From CAYOHG01 sp964465125 (GTDB lineage Bacteria; Planctomycetota; Phycisphaerae; UBA1845; Fen-1342), in assembly GCA_964465125.1 (NCBI GenBank), contig CAYXIO010000026.1, positions 1 through 51,195 of the forward strand: a stretch of 51,195 nt of DNA. The letters run 5' to 3'. Below the pieces are notes generated by a model that was not told where the DNA came from, made no database searches, and was given only the letters and a program-made list of their open reading frames with translations. This document shows positions 43,278 to 51,195 of the stretch, in pieces. Made by a program: the position numbers and the translations under genes. Position 1 is the stretch's first letter, and the number at the start of each line of letters is the position of its first letter.

Positions 43278-43316
43278 CTACCGCGCGTCCCGGGGGGACG
43301 CGCGGTAGGTTCTTTT
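43278..43316 (+). terminator. Intrinsic terminator
   Basis: CTACCGCGCGTCCC (43278-43291), GGG loop, GGGACGCGCGGTAG (43295-43308): a perfect 14-bp stem followed by GTTCTTTT. It ends the plus-strand gene 96 nt upstream; it has no T-run on the minus side. Confidence 0.72.
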
Positions 43317-43356
43317 CCATGATTCCACTGCGACGTGAGAGGCTGGCGAAGCGGCG

Positions 43357-44064
43357 CTACACCATGTCCGGCCGCATGCCCTGGATGGCGGCGTCCAGGG
43401 CCTTGCCCTGCTCGGGCGTGAGAATCCCGCGGACGTCGCCGATCAGCTTGTTCAGCGCTTCGGTGTCCTGCTCTTCCGTCCGCTTGGCGCCTTCGTTGAT
43501 CGCCGCGCGGAACTGGTCGCGCAGCTCGATCAGCTTGGCGAGCTGCTCAGGCTTGGGTTCGAGGCCCTTCGCGATGTTGAAGACGTCGACCGGTCGAACG
43601 CAGCCGCTGGGATTGCGCATCAAGCGAGCGTGGGCGGCCTCGAACGCCGTCTTCTGCTTGGCGTCCAGCATGGCGGCGATGTTCTGGAACAGCTCCTGCT
43701 CGTTGTCACCGCCGCCGCCGCGGCCGATGGTGCGAAGCTCTTCGCTGATGCGCTGCACGCCTTCGCGGTCGCCGGCCTTCTGAGCTTCTTCGAGCTTTTT
43801 GTAGAGCTCTTTGACCTTCTCGAGGTCAATCTGCTCGGCCTGCGCAACGTTCTCCGTCGCGAACGTCTCGATCAGGCCTTCCGCCTGGGACTTCTGCTGC
43901 TCGTTCAGATGGACCTGCCGCAGCAGGTAGCGAACGCGCTTCTCCTTCGCGAGGTTCTGCTTGCTGTGGACCGCCGCGACCGGCAGCGCCTCCGGCGCGG
44001 TCTGCGCCAGCGCCAATCCCGCGAACACGCATCCGAACAGAGGCAGAATCCACGACTTCCGCAT
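43357..44064 (-). CDS. Exported CpxP/Spy-like helical protein
   Basis: 235-residue protein with a signal peptide (ILPLFGCVFAGLALAQ, cut near residue 21) and a mature part of long charged helices. It has LRQVHLNEQQKSQAEGLIET near the start and VRGILTPEQGKALDAAIQGM at the end. Such L.L...Q...... and LTPEQ motifs recall the Spy/CpxP periplasmic stress chaperones or heavy-metal-binding sensors. A central Gly-rich spot (RGGGGDNEQ) breaks the helices. The start follows CAGGAG; frames upstream are not coding. It is divergent from the Trk operon (360 nt). Confidence 0.66.
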   Translation of the reverse strand: MRKSWILPLFGCVFAGLALAQTAPEALPVAAVHSKQNLAKEKRVRYLLRQVHLNEQQKSQAEGLIETFATENVAQAEQIDLEKVKELYKKLEEAQKAGDREGVQRISEELRTIGRGGGGDNEQELFQNIAAMLDAKQKTAFEAAHARLMRNPSGCVRPVDVFNIAKGLEPKPEQLAKLIELRDQFRAAINEGAKRTEEQDTEALNKLIGDVRGILTPEQGKALDAAIQGMRPDMV

Positions 44065-44424
44065 GAGGCATCTCCTGAGTGGCCCGTTTCGACGTCCATC
44101 GGCACGAGCCCGAGTGACACCGGGCCGGCTTTCCCGCAAACGTAGTGCGGATCGTACAAAGCCCCCCGCAGCGCCGCAACGGCGCGGCCCGGGCGCGACG
44201 GTGCGCCCGCCGCGCGCCTGACTCCGCTGCGGGCGAACGGTTGCCCGGCGGCCATCGAAAGCGCACCCGTTCCCACCGACCCCGTCGATGACGCAGCCCT
44301 GCATCGCACGCGGCTCCTTGCGTTTGCTGGCGTATGTCCGATAGTACCCGGAGGCGGCCCGCGAGATGCCGCGATCCGACGCGTCCGGCACGGCTGGCCG
44401 ACGCAATCACGTGAGAGCGCGACC
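44065..44424. other. Divergent region upstream of trkH
   Basis: 360 nt without a supported gene. A forward promoter candidate is at 44318-44347. Nothing else recognisable. Confidence 0.4.
44318..44347 (+). promoter_or_regulatory. Candidate trk promoter
   Basis: TTGCGT (44318-44323), 18 nt, TAGTAC (44342-44347), 78 nt upstream of the trkH ATG. Confidence 0.33.
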
Positions 44425-45774
44425 ATGTGGCGTCGATGGCTACAGCGTCCGGAAGTGGCACTCACGGCGACCTTTGCGGTGCTGGTTCTGCTCGGGACGG
44501 CGGCGCTGCTGATGCCCCAGGCGCGCGCGACCGACCACGGCGACTGGATTGACGCGCTCTTCACCGCCACCAGCGCGGTCTGCGTCACGGGGTTGACGAC
44601 GCTCGACACGTCGTCCGACTTCACGCGCACCGGCCAGGTCTGCATCCTCGTGCTGATCCAGCTCGGCGGGCTGGGCATCATGACGTTCGCGTCGCTGACC
44701 TCCCTGCTGCTTGGCAGCGGGATGTCGCTGCGCTCGCACGCGGCGCTGACCGACTCGTTCTTTCAGGGCGAGCTGCGCGGCACGCTCGCCGGCGCGCTGA
44801 AGCGCATCCTCGCGATCACGCTGAGCATTGAGGCCGCCGGGATGCTCGCCCTGCTGTTGTTGCTGCCGCGAACCGAGGCCGGCGGCGGGTGGTTTGAAGC
44901 CATGTTCCTGGCCGTGTCGGCGTTCTGCAACGCCGGCTTCTCGGTCTATTCGGACAACGCCGTCAGCATCGGCCGCTCCGCCGGCGTGCTGCTCACGCTG
45001 ATGGTGCTGATCGTCGCGGGCGGATTGGGATACCGCGTGCTGATCGAGGTCGGGTCGCGGGCGCGCCGTCGGATCAAGCGACTGCGCACCGCGCCGGTCA
45101 ACTGGACGCTGAACAGCGCGGTCGTGCTCCGCACCAGCGCCGCGCTGATCGTCTTCGGGATGGTCGCGCTGGCGTTCACGGGCGTTTCTTCCGAGCAGCA
45201 GAGCATTCCCGCGCGGATACTGCATGCACTCTTCCAGTCGGTTTCGGCCCGAACGGCGGGTTTCAACTCGGTGGACATCGGCGCCCTGCCGGTCACGTCG
45301 CTGATGATTCTCGTCTTTCTCATGTTCGTCGGCGGGTCGCCGGGATCGTGCGCGGGCGGCATCAAGACCACGTCGTTCGCCGTCTGGATGGCCGGCGTGT
45401 GGGCCCAGATGACCGGCCGGACCAGTGCGACGCTGCTGTACCGCCGCCTGCCCGAGGACGTGCTTCGCCGGGCGGCGCAGGTTCTGGCGCTGGCCGTGCT
45501 GTGGAACGGCGCCGGCGTGTTCATCCTCTCGCTCAGCGAGCCCATTGGTCCCGGGCTGCGGCTGGAGCAGCTCATCTTCGAGCAGGTCTCGGCTTTCGGC
45601 ACGGTGGGCCTGTCCAGCGGGATCACTCCCCGGCTCAGCGCCGCCGGAAAGCTCTGGATCATCGCGACGATGTTTGTCGGGCGGGTCGGACCGTTGACGC
45701 TGACGCTGGCGGTGCTGGCCAGCGCCGGACGCGCCCGCTTCGAGTATCCCTACGAACGGGTGATGATCGGTTGA
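44425..45774 (+). CDS. Potassium uptake channel subunit TrkH/KtrB
   Basis: 449-residue K+ transporter subunit of the Trk/Ktr/HKT family with the four M1-P-M2 units. The four selectivity-filter loops keep their glycines: SAVCVTGLTT, SAFCNAGFSV, SARTAGFNSV and SAFGTVGLSSG. FVGGSPGSCAGGIKTTSF and FVGRVGPLTLTLAV are also canonical. The RCK-domain partner TrkA follows 10 nt after the stop, so the two form a complete uptake system. The short length favours the KtrB-like side of the family. Confidence 0.93.
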   Translation: MWRRWLQRPEVALTATFAVLVLLGTAALLMPQARATDHGDWIDALFTATSAVCVTGLTTLDTSSDFTRTGQVCILVLIQLGGLGIMTFASLTSLLLGSGMSLRSHAALTDSFFQGELRGTLAGALKRILAITLSIEAAGMLALLLLLPRTEAGGGWFEAMFLAVSAFCNAGFSVYSDNAVSIGRSAGVLLTLMVLIVAGGLGYRVLIEVGSRARRRIKRLRTAPVNWTLNSAVVLRTSAALIVFGMVALAFTGVSSEQQSIPARILHALFQSVSARTAGFNSVDIGALPVTSLMILVFLMFVGGSPGSCAGGIKTTSFAVWMAGVWAQMTGRTSATLLYRRLPEDVLRRAAQVLALAVLWNGAGVFILSLSEPIGPGLRLEQLIFEQVSAFGTVGLSSGITPRLSAAGKLWIIATMFVGRVGPLTLTLAVLASAGRARFEYPYERVMIG

Positions 45775-45784
45775 GGAGCGCGAC

Positions 45785-46444
45785 GTGAAGCAGGTCTGTG
45801 TCATTGGACTCAGCGCGTTCGGCAGCCACCTGGCCCGGGCGCTGGTGAAGTACGGCTGCGAGGTGCTGGTCATCGATCAGGACGAGGAGCGGATCGCCGA
45901 GCTGCGCGACGACGTGCATCGCGCCGTGATCGGCGACGCGCGCGAGTATGAGGTGCTCGAAAGCGTGCTGACCGGCTCGGTGCACACGGTGGTGCTCTCG
46001 CTCGGCGCGACGAACATCGAGCCGAGCATTCTCTGCACGCTGAACGTCAAGCGGCTGGGCATCGAGACGATCCTCTCGACCGCGCGCAACGAAGACCACG
46101 CGCAAATCCTGCGCGCCGTCGGCGCCACCGAGATTATTTTTCCGGAGGAAGAGACCGCGCTACGCGTGGGCCGGCGGGTCGCAAACCCCGATCTTCGCGA
46201 CATGTTCTCGCTGGAGGGCGACTATCGCATCATGGAAATCGTGGCGCCGGCCCGAATCGCCGGCAAAACTCTTGCCAGCACGGAGTTACGAAAAGAATTC
46301 GATCTGCTCGTGCTGGCCATCCGACCGGCCGGAGCGAAGAAGTTCAACTTTCTTCCGACCGCGACAACGAAGCTCCAAGCCGACGACGTCCTGATGGTGC
46401 TGGGCCGTGAGCTCGACCTGGTTCGCTTCGCCGACTTCGTTTGA
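45785..46444 (+). CDS. Potassium uptake regulatory subunit TrkA/KtrA
   Basis: 219-residue RCK protein that gates the channel with nucleotides. RCK_N has the Rossmann loop VCVIGLSAFGSHLARALVKY and the acidic end of beta-2 (VLVIDQDEER), then GDAREYEVLES. RCK_C begins around residue 138 (YRIMEIVAPARIAGKTLAST) and ends LQADDVLMVLGRELDL. One RCK_N/RCK_C unit is the KtrA layout. The GTG start follows GAGGAG. It is directly downstream of trkH. Confidence 0.93.
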   Translation: MKQVCVIGLSAFGSHLARALVKYGCEVLVIDQDEERIAELRDDVHRAVIGDAREYEVLESVLTGSVHTVVLSLGATNIEPSILCTLNVKRLGIETILSTARNEDHAQILRAVGATEIIFPEEETALRVGRRVANPDLRDMFSLEGDYRIMEIVAPARIAGKTLASTELRKEFDLLVLAIRPAGAKKFNFLPTATTKLQADDVLMVLGRELDLVRFADFV

Positions 46445-46549
46445 CCGCGGTTCGATCGGGCGGAAGGGATGCTCTGTCGGCTCCAAGCGGCGGCGAGTGG
46501 ATCAGGAGAGATAATGTCGCGGCCGAGATCGCTCCCGAGCAGGTTTTCT

Positions 46550-46578
46550 TTGACCCGACCCCAAAGCTGATCTAGTCT
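46550..46578 (+). promoter_or_regulatory. Near-consensus promoter for the NYN-domain gene
   Basis: TTGACC (46550-46555), 17 nt, TAGTCT (46573-46578). The ATG at 46597 is only 18 nt beyond the -10, so the leader is about 12 nt. Confidence 0.55.
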
Positions 46579-46596
46579 TACTTATAGAGCAGGTCG

Positions 46597-47088
46597 ATGC
46601 CGGTCCTGATCGATGGTAACAACCTGCTCTTTGCAGCTCGCGACGCGGACCCCGAGCGCCCCGTCGGCCGGAGTCGGCTCGGGCAAATCCTGGCGAGCTG
46701 GTCGCTGTGCACCCGCGAGCCGGTGCACATCGTCTTCGACGGCCCGGCGCCGGCGAGCGCCTTGGCCGAGCAGATTGTCGGCGACACGATCCGAGTCAGC
46801 TTCAGCGGCGCCGGCGTTCCCGCGGACGATGTGGTGATCCGCGAGATCAATGCGAGCACGGCGCCCCGCCGATTGATCGTAGTGTCGTCGGACCGCGTCG
46901 TGGCGCTCTCTGCCCGGCGACGACGCTGCATCGCAATGCGCTCGGATGACTTCTGGCAGCAGGTTCTGGCCGATCTGAGCCGACCCCGTCCGCGCCCCCT
47001 GCCGCCCCAGAGGCTGCACGGGCTGTCGCGCGAAGAAAGCGATCGCTGGGCGAAGGAGTTCGGCCTCGGCGATGAGAAGCCGGCCTAG
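46597..47088 (+). CDS. NYN-domain (YacP-like) predicted RNase
   Basis: 163-residue PIN-fold protein of the YacP/NYN group. It starts with the acidic VLIDGNNLLFA motif, then VHIVFDGPAP, a middle PADDVVIREINAS with acidic residues, and RRLIVVSSDRVVALSARRR, the typical order D-N...D...D...SSD. Family members cleave RNA (Rae1/YacP type). The C-terminus is basic then acidic. It has its own near-consensus promoter and a very short leader. Confidence 0.82.
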   Translation: MPVLIDGNNLLFAARDADPERPVGRSRLGQILASWSLCTREPVHIVFDGPAPASALAEQIVGDTIRVSFSGAGVPADDVVIREINASTAPRRLIVVSSDRVVALSARRRRCIAMRSDDFWQQVLADLSRPRPRPLPPQRLHGLSREESDRWAKEFGLGDEKPA

Positions 47089-47153
47089 GGCAAGCCCCCA
47101 CGGCCTGATCGCCGCGAGCAGAAGTAGCGAGCCTGTCCGAAGGAGTGCAGGTC

Positions 47154-47564
47154 ATGTTTGACACCCCTCCTCTCACCTCCCTCAACCAGATCGCCTCGTC
47201 GAGCATTGCGGTCGCGCACGACCGCCGACACGAGCCGCGCTCCGGCGTGCTGGGCGATCTCTACCTGATCGACAACCAGTCCGACCTGCTGATTCGCTGC
47301 CGCTGCCTGGACGCCAGCGAGAACGGCATGCGCATTCACGCGCCGATGGGCTACGGCCTGCGGCCCGGGCGCAGCTACCAGCTCTGTTCCCATCGACCGG
47401 GCCAGACGCAGACGCCGGGCCTCGGCCTGGTCGTCAGCCGGAAGGCCACGGCCGTGTGGACGCAGGTTTGCGCGGGCGTGGACGAAATCGAGGTCGGGTT
47501 GAGCCTGGCGCCGAACCGGCGCATCAGCTTTGACCGCGAGGATCTTTCGATCAGCGAGGTTTGA
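47154..47564 (+). CDS. PilZ-like domain protein
   Basis: 136-residue protein with the two parts of a cyclic-di-GMP-binding PilZ site: RRHEPR (RxxxR) near residue 23 and DASENG (D/NxSxxG) near residue 60, followed by beta strands (MRIHAPMGYGLRPGRSYQLC, LGLVVSRKATAVWTQV, IEVGLSLA). No other domain. It could be a stand-alone effector for signals shaped by the HD-GYP protein of this window. The ATG follows AGGAG (8-nt spacing). Its 3' end overlaps the convergent acyl-CoA synthetase gene by 14 bp. Confidence 0.75.
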   Translation: MFDTPPLTSLNQIASSSIAVAHDRRHEPRSGVLGDLYLIDNQSDLLIRCRCLDASENGMRIHAPMGYGLRPGRSYQLCSHRPGQTQTPGLGLVVSRKATAVWTQVCAGVDEIEVGLSLAPNRRISFDREDLSISEV

Positions 47565-48996
47565 GCGACCGTTTCAGGATCTTGCCGGTCGGACCGCGCG
47601 GCAGGTCCGGCTCGATGTGCACTTCGCGCGGCACCTTGTATCCCGCCAGCTTCGAGCGGCAGAATTCGCGCAGCTCCACCGGCGTTGCCTCGGCGCCCTC
47701 CTTGAGAATGGCAAACGCCACCGGCAACTCCCCCCGCAGCGCGTCGCGGACCCCGATCACCGCGGCCTCGCTTACCGCCGGATGTTCCAGCAGCACGCTT
47801 TCGATCTCGCGCGGAAACACGTTCTCCCCGCCGATGATGAGCATCTCCTTGGCGCGGCCGGTGATGAACACGAAGCCCTCCGGATCCACGTGCCCGACGT
47901 CGCCGGTGCGGAGGACCTTGTCGTGGAGCACGGCGGCGGTTGCGTCGGGCTTGTTGAGGTAGCCCTGCATGACGCAATGCCCGCGGATCAGCAGCTCGCC
48001 GTCCTGCCCGGCCGCCAGCCGCTCGCCGCGGGTGCCTTGGGCCCATACTTCCACGCCCGGCAGCGCCACGCCCACCGAACCGCGGCGCTGCTTCCACGGC
48101 AGGTTGAACGCCACCACGGGCGAGGTCTCGGTCTGGCCGTAGCCTTCCATGATCTCCACACCGAAGCGCTGCTGAAACGCGCCGGCGACGCTGCTCATCA
48201 GCGGTTCTCCGCCACTGATCGCCAGGTGCAACGAGGCGAGCGCGCCTTCCGGAGCCTGCTTGACCCTGGCCAGCGCGGCGTACATGCTCGCGACCGCCAT
48301 GAAGATCGTGACCTGCTTCTCGGCGATCGTGTTCAGGATGGCCAGCGGGCTGAAGCGCGGCTGATACCACACGGTCGCACCCAGCAGCAGCGGCACCACC
48401 GTCATCGCGGTGAAGCCGAAGCTGTGGAATTGCGGAATGACGCTGAAAAAGACTTGATCGGGGTCCATCCGCGCGTGCTCGATGCACGAGCGCGCGTTGC
48501 TGACGATATTGTCATAGCTCAGCACGACGCCCTTCGGATCGCCGGACGTTCCGGAGGTGTAGATGACGACGGCCACGTCGCCTTGCGCGGCCGGCGGAGC
48601 CGGCATCCTCCCCGGCACCATCGTCTGCGCGTTGAGCACAAGCACGTTTCGGCCCGCGGCCCGCAAGCCCTCGGCAAAATGCTCAATCGTGACCACCAGG
48701 TCGAGACCCGCGTCGGCGATCACGCGGCCCAGCTCCTCGGCGCTCAGCAGGAAGTTGAGCGGAACCGGAACCTTGCCCGCGCGCCAGCACGCGAACAGCC
48801 CGACGGCACACGCCGCGCTCGTCGGCGCCAGCACACCGACGCGCGCGCGTTTCGTCGCCGCGGCGATCTGCCCGGCCAGCCCGGCGGAAACCGCGGCGAA
48901 CGCCGCGTAGGAGAGTTGCAGACTCTGGTCGGCCACGGCGAGGTGGTTCGCACGCGCCGGCAGGAGCTGCTCCAGGGGGCTGAGCATCGGGTGCAC
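47551..48996 (-). CDS. AMP-dependent acyl-CoA synthetase/ligase
   Basis: ANL-superfamily adenylating enzyme, 481 residues, probably for a fatty or other carboxylic acid. It shows the P-loop VVIYTSGTSGDPKGVVLS, EGYGQTETSPVV, the TGDVGHVDPEGFVFITGRAK hinge region, and the C-terminal catalytic lysine in PRGPTGKILKRSL. It is similar in layout to long-chain fatty acid CoA ligases; the substrate is not readable. The GTG at 48996 follows GGGAGG with 5-nt spacing; an ATG three codons later is less well placed. Confidence 0.88.
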   Translation of the reverse strand: MHPMLSPLEQLLPARANHLAVADQSLQLSYAAFAAVSAGLAGQIAAATKRARVGVLAPTSAACAVGLFACWRAGKVPVPLNFLLSAEELGRVIADAGLDLVVTIEHFAEGLRAAGRNVLVLNAQTMVPGRMPAPPAAQGDVAVVIYTSGTSGDPKGVVLSYDNIVSNARSCIEHARMDPDQVFFSVIPQFHSFGFTAMTVVPLLLGATVWYQPRFSPLAILNTIAEKQVTIFMAVASMYAALARVKQAPEGALASLHLAISGGEPLMSSVAGAFQQRFGVEIMEGYGQTETSPVVAFNLPWKQRRGSVGVALPGVEVWAQGTRGERLAAGQDGELLIRGHCVMQGYLNKPDATAAVLHDKVLRTGDVGHVDPEGFVFITGRAKEMLIIGGENVFPREIESVLLEHPAVSEAAVIGVRDALRGELPVAFAILKEGAEATPVELREFCRSKLAGYKVPREVHIEPDLPRGPTGKILKRSLKPR

Positions 48997-49096
48997 GCGA
49001 ACCTCCCGGTCTCGGGGCCGGCAAGAAACCCCCGCGCGCCTCACCGCGCGGAACGGCGAATGCGGGCGGCGACCGCGCAGGCTGCTGATGAAGGCA

Positions 49097-50113
49097 TCAC
49101 TTGGCGGGCATCTTCAACTGCATGCCGGCGTAGATCGCGTTCGGGGACTTCAGCTTGTCGCGATTCAGCTCATAGATATCCGGCCAGCGGTCGGGGTCGC
49201 CCAGCACCTCGCGCGCGATCGACGTAAGCGTGTCCCCCTCGGCAACCACGTAAACCGCCCGATCCGCGCGGATCGGCTGGCTCGCCGATTCCGGCCGCGC
49301 GCCGGTGCGAGAACCGGCGTTCGCGACGGGCTTGCTCGCTTCCGTCGATTCCTTCAGCGGCGGAATGATCAGCTCACGGCCGACGATCAGGCGATGCTCG
49401 TCAACGCCAGGATTGGCGTCTTTGATGAGCGTCCACTTGCGCTCGTCCTTGTACACCTCGCGCGCGACCTTCATCAACGTATCGCCGTCCTGGATGCGAT
49501 AGCGCCGCGCCGTGGATTCGCCGGCCGCTGGCGGCAAAGATCCGCCCGCAGGCTGTGCACGCTCGGGCAGCGGGGGTTGCTCGGCCCCGGTCTCGGCTGG
49601 ACGGACGCCGCTGCCAGTCGGATTGACGCTCGGCGGCGAGGAACCCGACCCGTCGCGAAGCGTCAACTCCACGTCGCCGGAGGTAGCATCGCCGGACGGC
49701 GTGGCGCCGTCGCGGACAGCGGGCGCCGGCTCGGCTGCGCCAAGCCCGGGACCCAGGCCGTCCGCGTCGTCGACCGCGGGCTGCGATTCGACCGGGCGGC
49801 GCTCGGGCGGCGGAATGTGCAGCACGTCCGCCGGAGGCTGCCACGGCTCGGAGGGCTTCGCGTCGCCGTCCATCCGGTCGAGGCTGTCGAGCTCGTCGCG
49901 CGCCGGCGCGGGCTGCCGCTCAACCTGCGTGTCGGCGGCGGGCTGAGCGCGATCCTCGCCGGTCGGCGAAGGGACGCTTTCCGAGGGCTTCATCGCCGTC
50001 GCATTCATGCTGAGGTCCGGCTTCTGGTCCGACGGATTGCGGACCCACCACCAGACGGCGAACACGATCACAACCAGACCGATGACCAACCAGACTTTGA
50101 CTTCGGTGCTCAT
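49097..50113 (-). CDS. Membrane-anchored protein with two LysM domains
   Basis: 338 residues. An N-terminal membrane helix (VWLVIGLVVIVFAVWWW, about 6-22) is followed by about 170 residues of Pro/Glu/Asp/Ser-rich, disordered spacer. The C-terminus carries two LysM repeats (about 200-250: YRIQDGDTLMKVAREVYKD; about 285-335: YVVAEGDTLTSIAREVLGD). LysM binds peptidoglycan or other GlcNAc polymers, so it probably links the inner membrane to the cell wall. The spacer lacks any enzymatic motif. It lies just downstream of secF on the same strand (121 nt). Confidence 0.85.
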   Translation of the reverse strand: MSTEVKVWLVIGLVVIVFAVWWWVRNPSDQKPDLSMNATAMKPSESVPSPTGEDRAQPAADTQVERQPAPARDELDSLDRMDGDAKPSEPWQPPADVLHIPPPERRPVESQPAVDDADGLGPGLGAAEPAPAVRDGATPSGDATSGDVELTLRDGSGSSPPSVNPTGSGVRPAETGAEQPPLPERAQPAGGSLPPAAGESTARRYRIQDGDTLMKVAREVYKDERKWTLIKDANPGVDEHRLIVGRELIIPPLKESTEASKPVANAGSRTGARPESASQPIRADRAVYVVAEGDTLTSIAREVLGDPDRWPDIYELNRDKLKSPNAIYAGMQLKMPAK

Positions 50114-50234
50114 GGCGAGCTCCGCTGAAGGGCATGCGTGGAGCCGGGGCACCGCGGCGCCCCAACCCCACGCACTATACCTGACTGCAAGCCATCGCGG
50201 AAGATGCCGTCGCGAGACGACAACCGCGACGATC

Positions 50235-51195
50235 CTACGCCGTCGCCGCCCGCGCCGGCGACCGCTCCACCTTGGCCTTCATCGTGACCAGCAGCAGCGG
50301 CGTCGCGATCGCCAGCGTCGAATACGAGCCGGAGATCGTGCCCACCAGCATGCAGAAGTTGAACCCGCGGATGCTGCTGCCGCCGAAGACGTACATGAAC
50401 GCGACGACGATCAGGACGGTTGTGGCGGTCAGCAAGGTCCGCGACAGCGTCTGGTTGAGGGCGCGGTTGATGATGTCGGGCGTAAGCACGCCGAGACGGC
50501 CCTTGAGCTCGCGGATCCGGTCGAAGATGACGATCGTGTCGTTGATCGAGTAGCCGATGATCGTCAGCAGGGCCGCGATGATGGTCATGTCGATTTTGAA
50601 GTCGTCGATCAGCAGCGCCCCGCCGATCGGGTGGTTGGCCCCGCCGATCCAGCCGGAGAGCCCGACCATGGACAGGCCGACCAGCGCGTCGTGCACCAGC
50701 GCGACCACGCCGGCCATGCCGTAGATCGGACGCCCGAATCGCAGCCAGACGTAGGCGATGATCATGACCCAGGCGAGCAGCATGGCCAGGCTGGCGCGCT
50801 TGGCGGACTGGTCGGCGATCTGCGGCTTGAACTGGGTCACCTTGCGCAGGGCCTGCTCGGTGTTCAGCATGCCGGTCGCCAGGGACAGCTCGGGCTGGGC
50901 GAATTCCGACGCCCACGTGTCCGGGCTGTCGCTGTAGATGAAGTGCGGGTCAGCGACGACGATCACGACGCTGCCATAGAGCGGCTGACCCTCGGGCGAC
51001 TGGCCCGCCGGCGTCAAGCCGATCACCTTGGTCTTGCGATACGGCAGGTCCTGGTAGTCCGGCTGGAGGCGCATGTTGTCGAGGCGCGTTTGCAGGGCGT
51101 CGATCGCCTGGGGCGGGTTGAGCTGGTCGAACCACATGGCCGCGCCGCCCAGGAAGTCGGTCAGGTCAGCCGACGTGCCCGGGGGCGCGTTGGGC
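50235..51195 (-). CDS. secF: Protein translocase subunit SecF (or C-terminal half of SecDF), 5' end outside window
   Basis: Membrane subunit that uses the proton gradient to help Sec export. About 320 residues are visible and the frame is open through the right edge; an internal ATG at 51137 is not the true start. It has a periplasmic domain (about 40-150 of the visible part), then the SecF membrane block with the core motif IIGYSINDTIVIFDRIREL, NQTLSRTLLTATTVLIVVA and a final hydrophobic pair. The N-terminal part before residue 20 is Pro/Gly-rich, unlike a normal SecF start, so it may continue from SecD in one chain. Confidence 0.92.
   Translation of the reverse strand, partial: PNAPPGTSADLTDFLGGAAMWFDQLNPPQAIDALQTRLDNMRLQPDYQDLPYRKTKVIGLTPAGQSPEGQPLYGSVVIVVADPHFIYSDSPDTWASEFAQPELSLATGMLNTEQALRKVTQFKPQIADQSAKRASLAMLLAWVMIIAYVWLRFGRPIYGMAGVVALVHDALVGLSMVGLSGWIGGANHPIGGALLIDDFKIDMTIIAALLTIIGYSINDTIVIFDRIRELKGRLGVLTPDIINRALNQTLSRTLLTATTVLIVVAFMYVFGGSSIRGFNFCMLVGTISGSYSTLAIATPLLLVTMKAKVERSPARAATA

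Overview
This 51-kb window is strongly GC-rich, gene-dense bacterial chromosome, most likely from a planctomycete (Planctomycetota). The assignment is an inference from several features seen together: a secreted enzyme ending in a planctomycete-style dockerin-like module, a 1,374-residue membrane Ser/Thr kinase with a large non-kinase half, McsA/McsB, an orphan pseudopilin, several lipoproteins and many GTG/TTG starts. There is no rRNA, CRISPR array, transposase or recognisable prophage. One run of ten Ns (7153-7162) marks an assembly gap.

Layout. 1-2550: topA (its 3' end lies outside the window), then tRNA-Leu(UAG), a CBS-domain protein, and a minus-strand group of ugd, a GbsR-type regulator and pyrE. 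A UDP-glucuronate decarboxylase is divergent from ugd and is cut by the gap. 7.5-13.3 kb: HD-GYP protein, pseudopilin, secreted HEAT-like protein, then ABC-F ATPase and MazG-like hydrolase on the minus strand, and a BFD-like [2Fe-2S] protein. 13.4-14.3 kb: two small convergent genes, each with a near-consensus promoter. 14.4-24.6 kb: giant Ser/Thr kinase, purD, VOC protein, McsA-McsB, and lipoamide dehydrogenase coupled to a lipoprotein. 24.7-31.7 kb: an accessory-looking stretch with a small GQ-type protein, a small lipoprotein, a PepSY-like protein and a FixL/FixJ-like pair. It lies between two copies of a promoter-bearing repeat. Next comes a secreted agmatine-deiminase-family enzyme bracketed by a decayed copy of the dtd 3' end and intact dtd. 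31.7-42.5 kb: glpX, a LarA-like protein, NeuC, a NeuA-NeuB fusion, a divergent TrkH-like membrane protein coupled to mutS, and galE. 42.8-51.2 kb: small Cys-containing protein, CpxP/Spy-like protein, TrkH-TrkA potassium system, NYN protein, PilZ-like protein, acyl-CoA synthetase, LysM protein and the 3' part of secF.

Functional themes. Nucleotide-sugar enzymes recur (Ugd, UDP-xylose synthase, GalE, NeuA-B, NeuC), which points to surface polysaccharide or glycoconjugates carrying uronic acid/xylose and a nonulosonic acid. HD-GYP and PilZ-like proteins suggest cyclic-di-GMP signalling. McsA/McsB implies protein-arginine phosphorylation. The most unusual items are the dtd-remnant/promoter-repeat architecture, the NeuA-NeuB fusion, the second TrkH-fold protein in the mutS operon, and the small convergent pair with a palindromic operator.

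All annotations come from reading the sequence; no database search was run.
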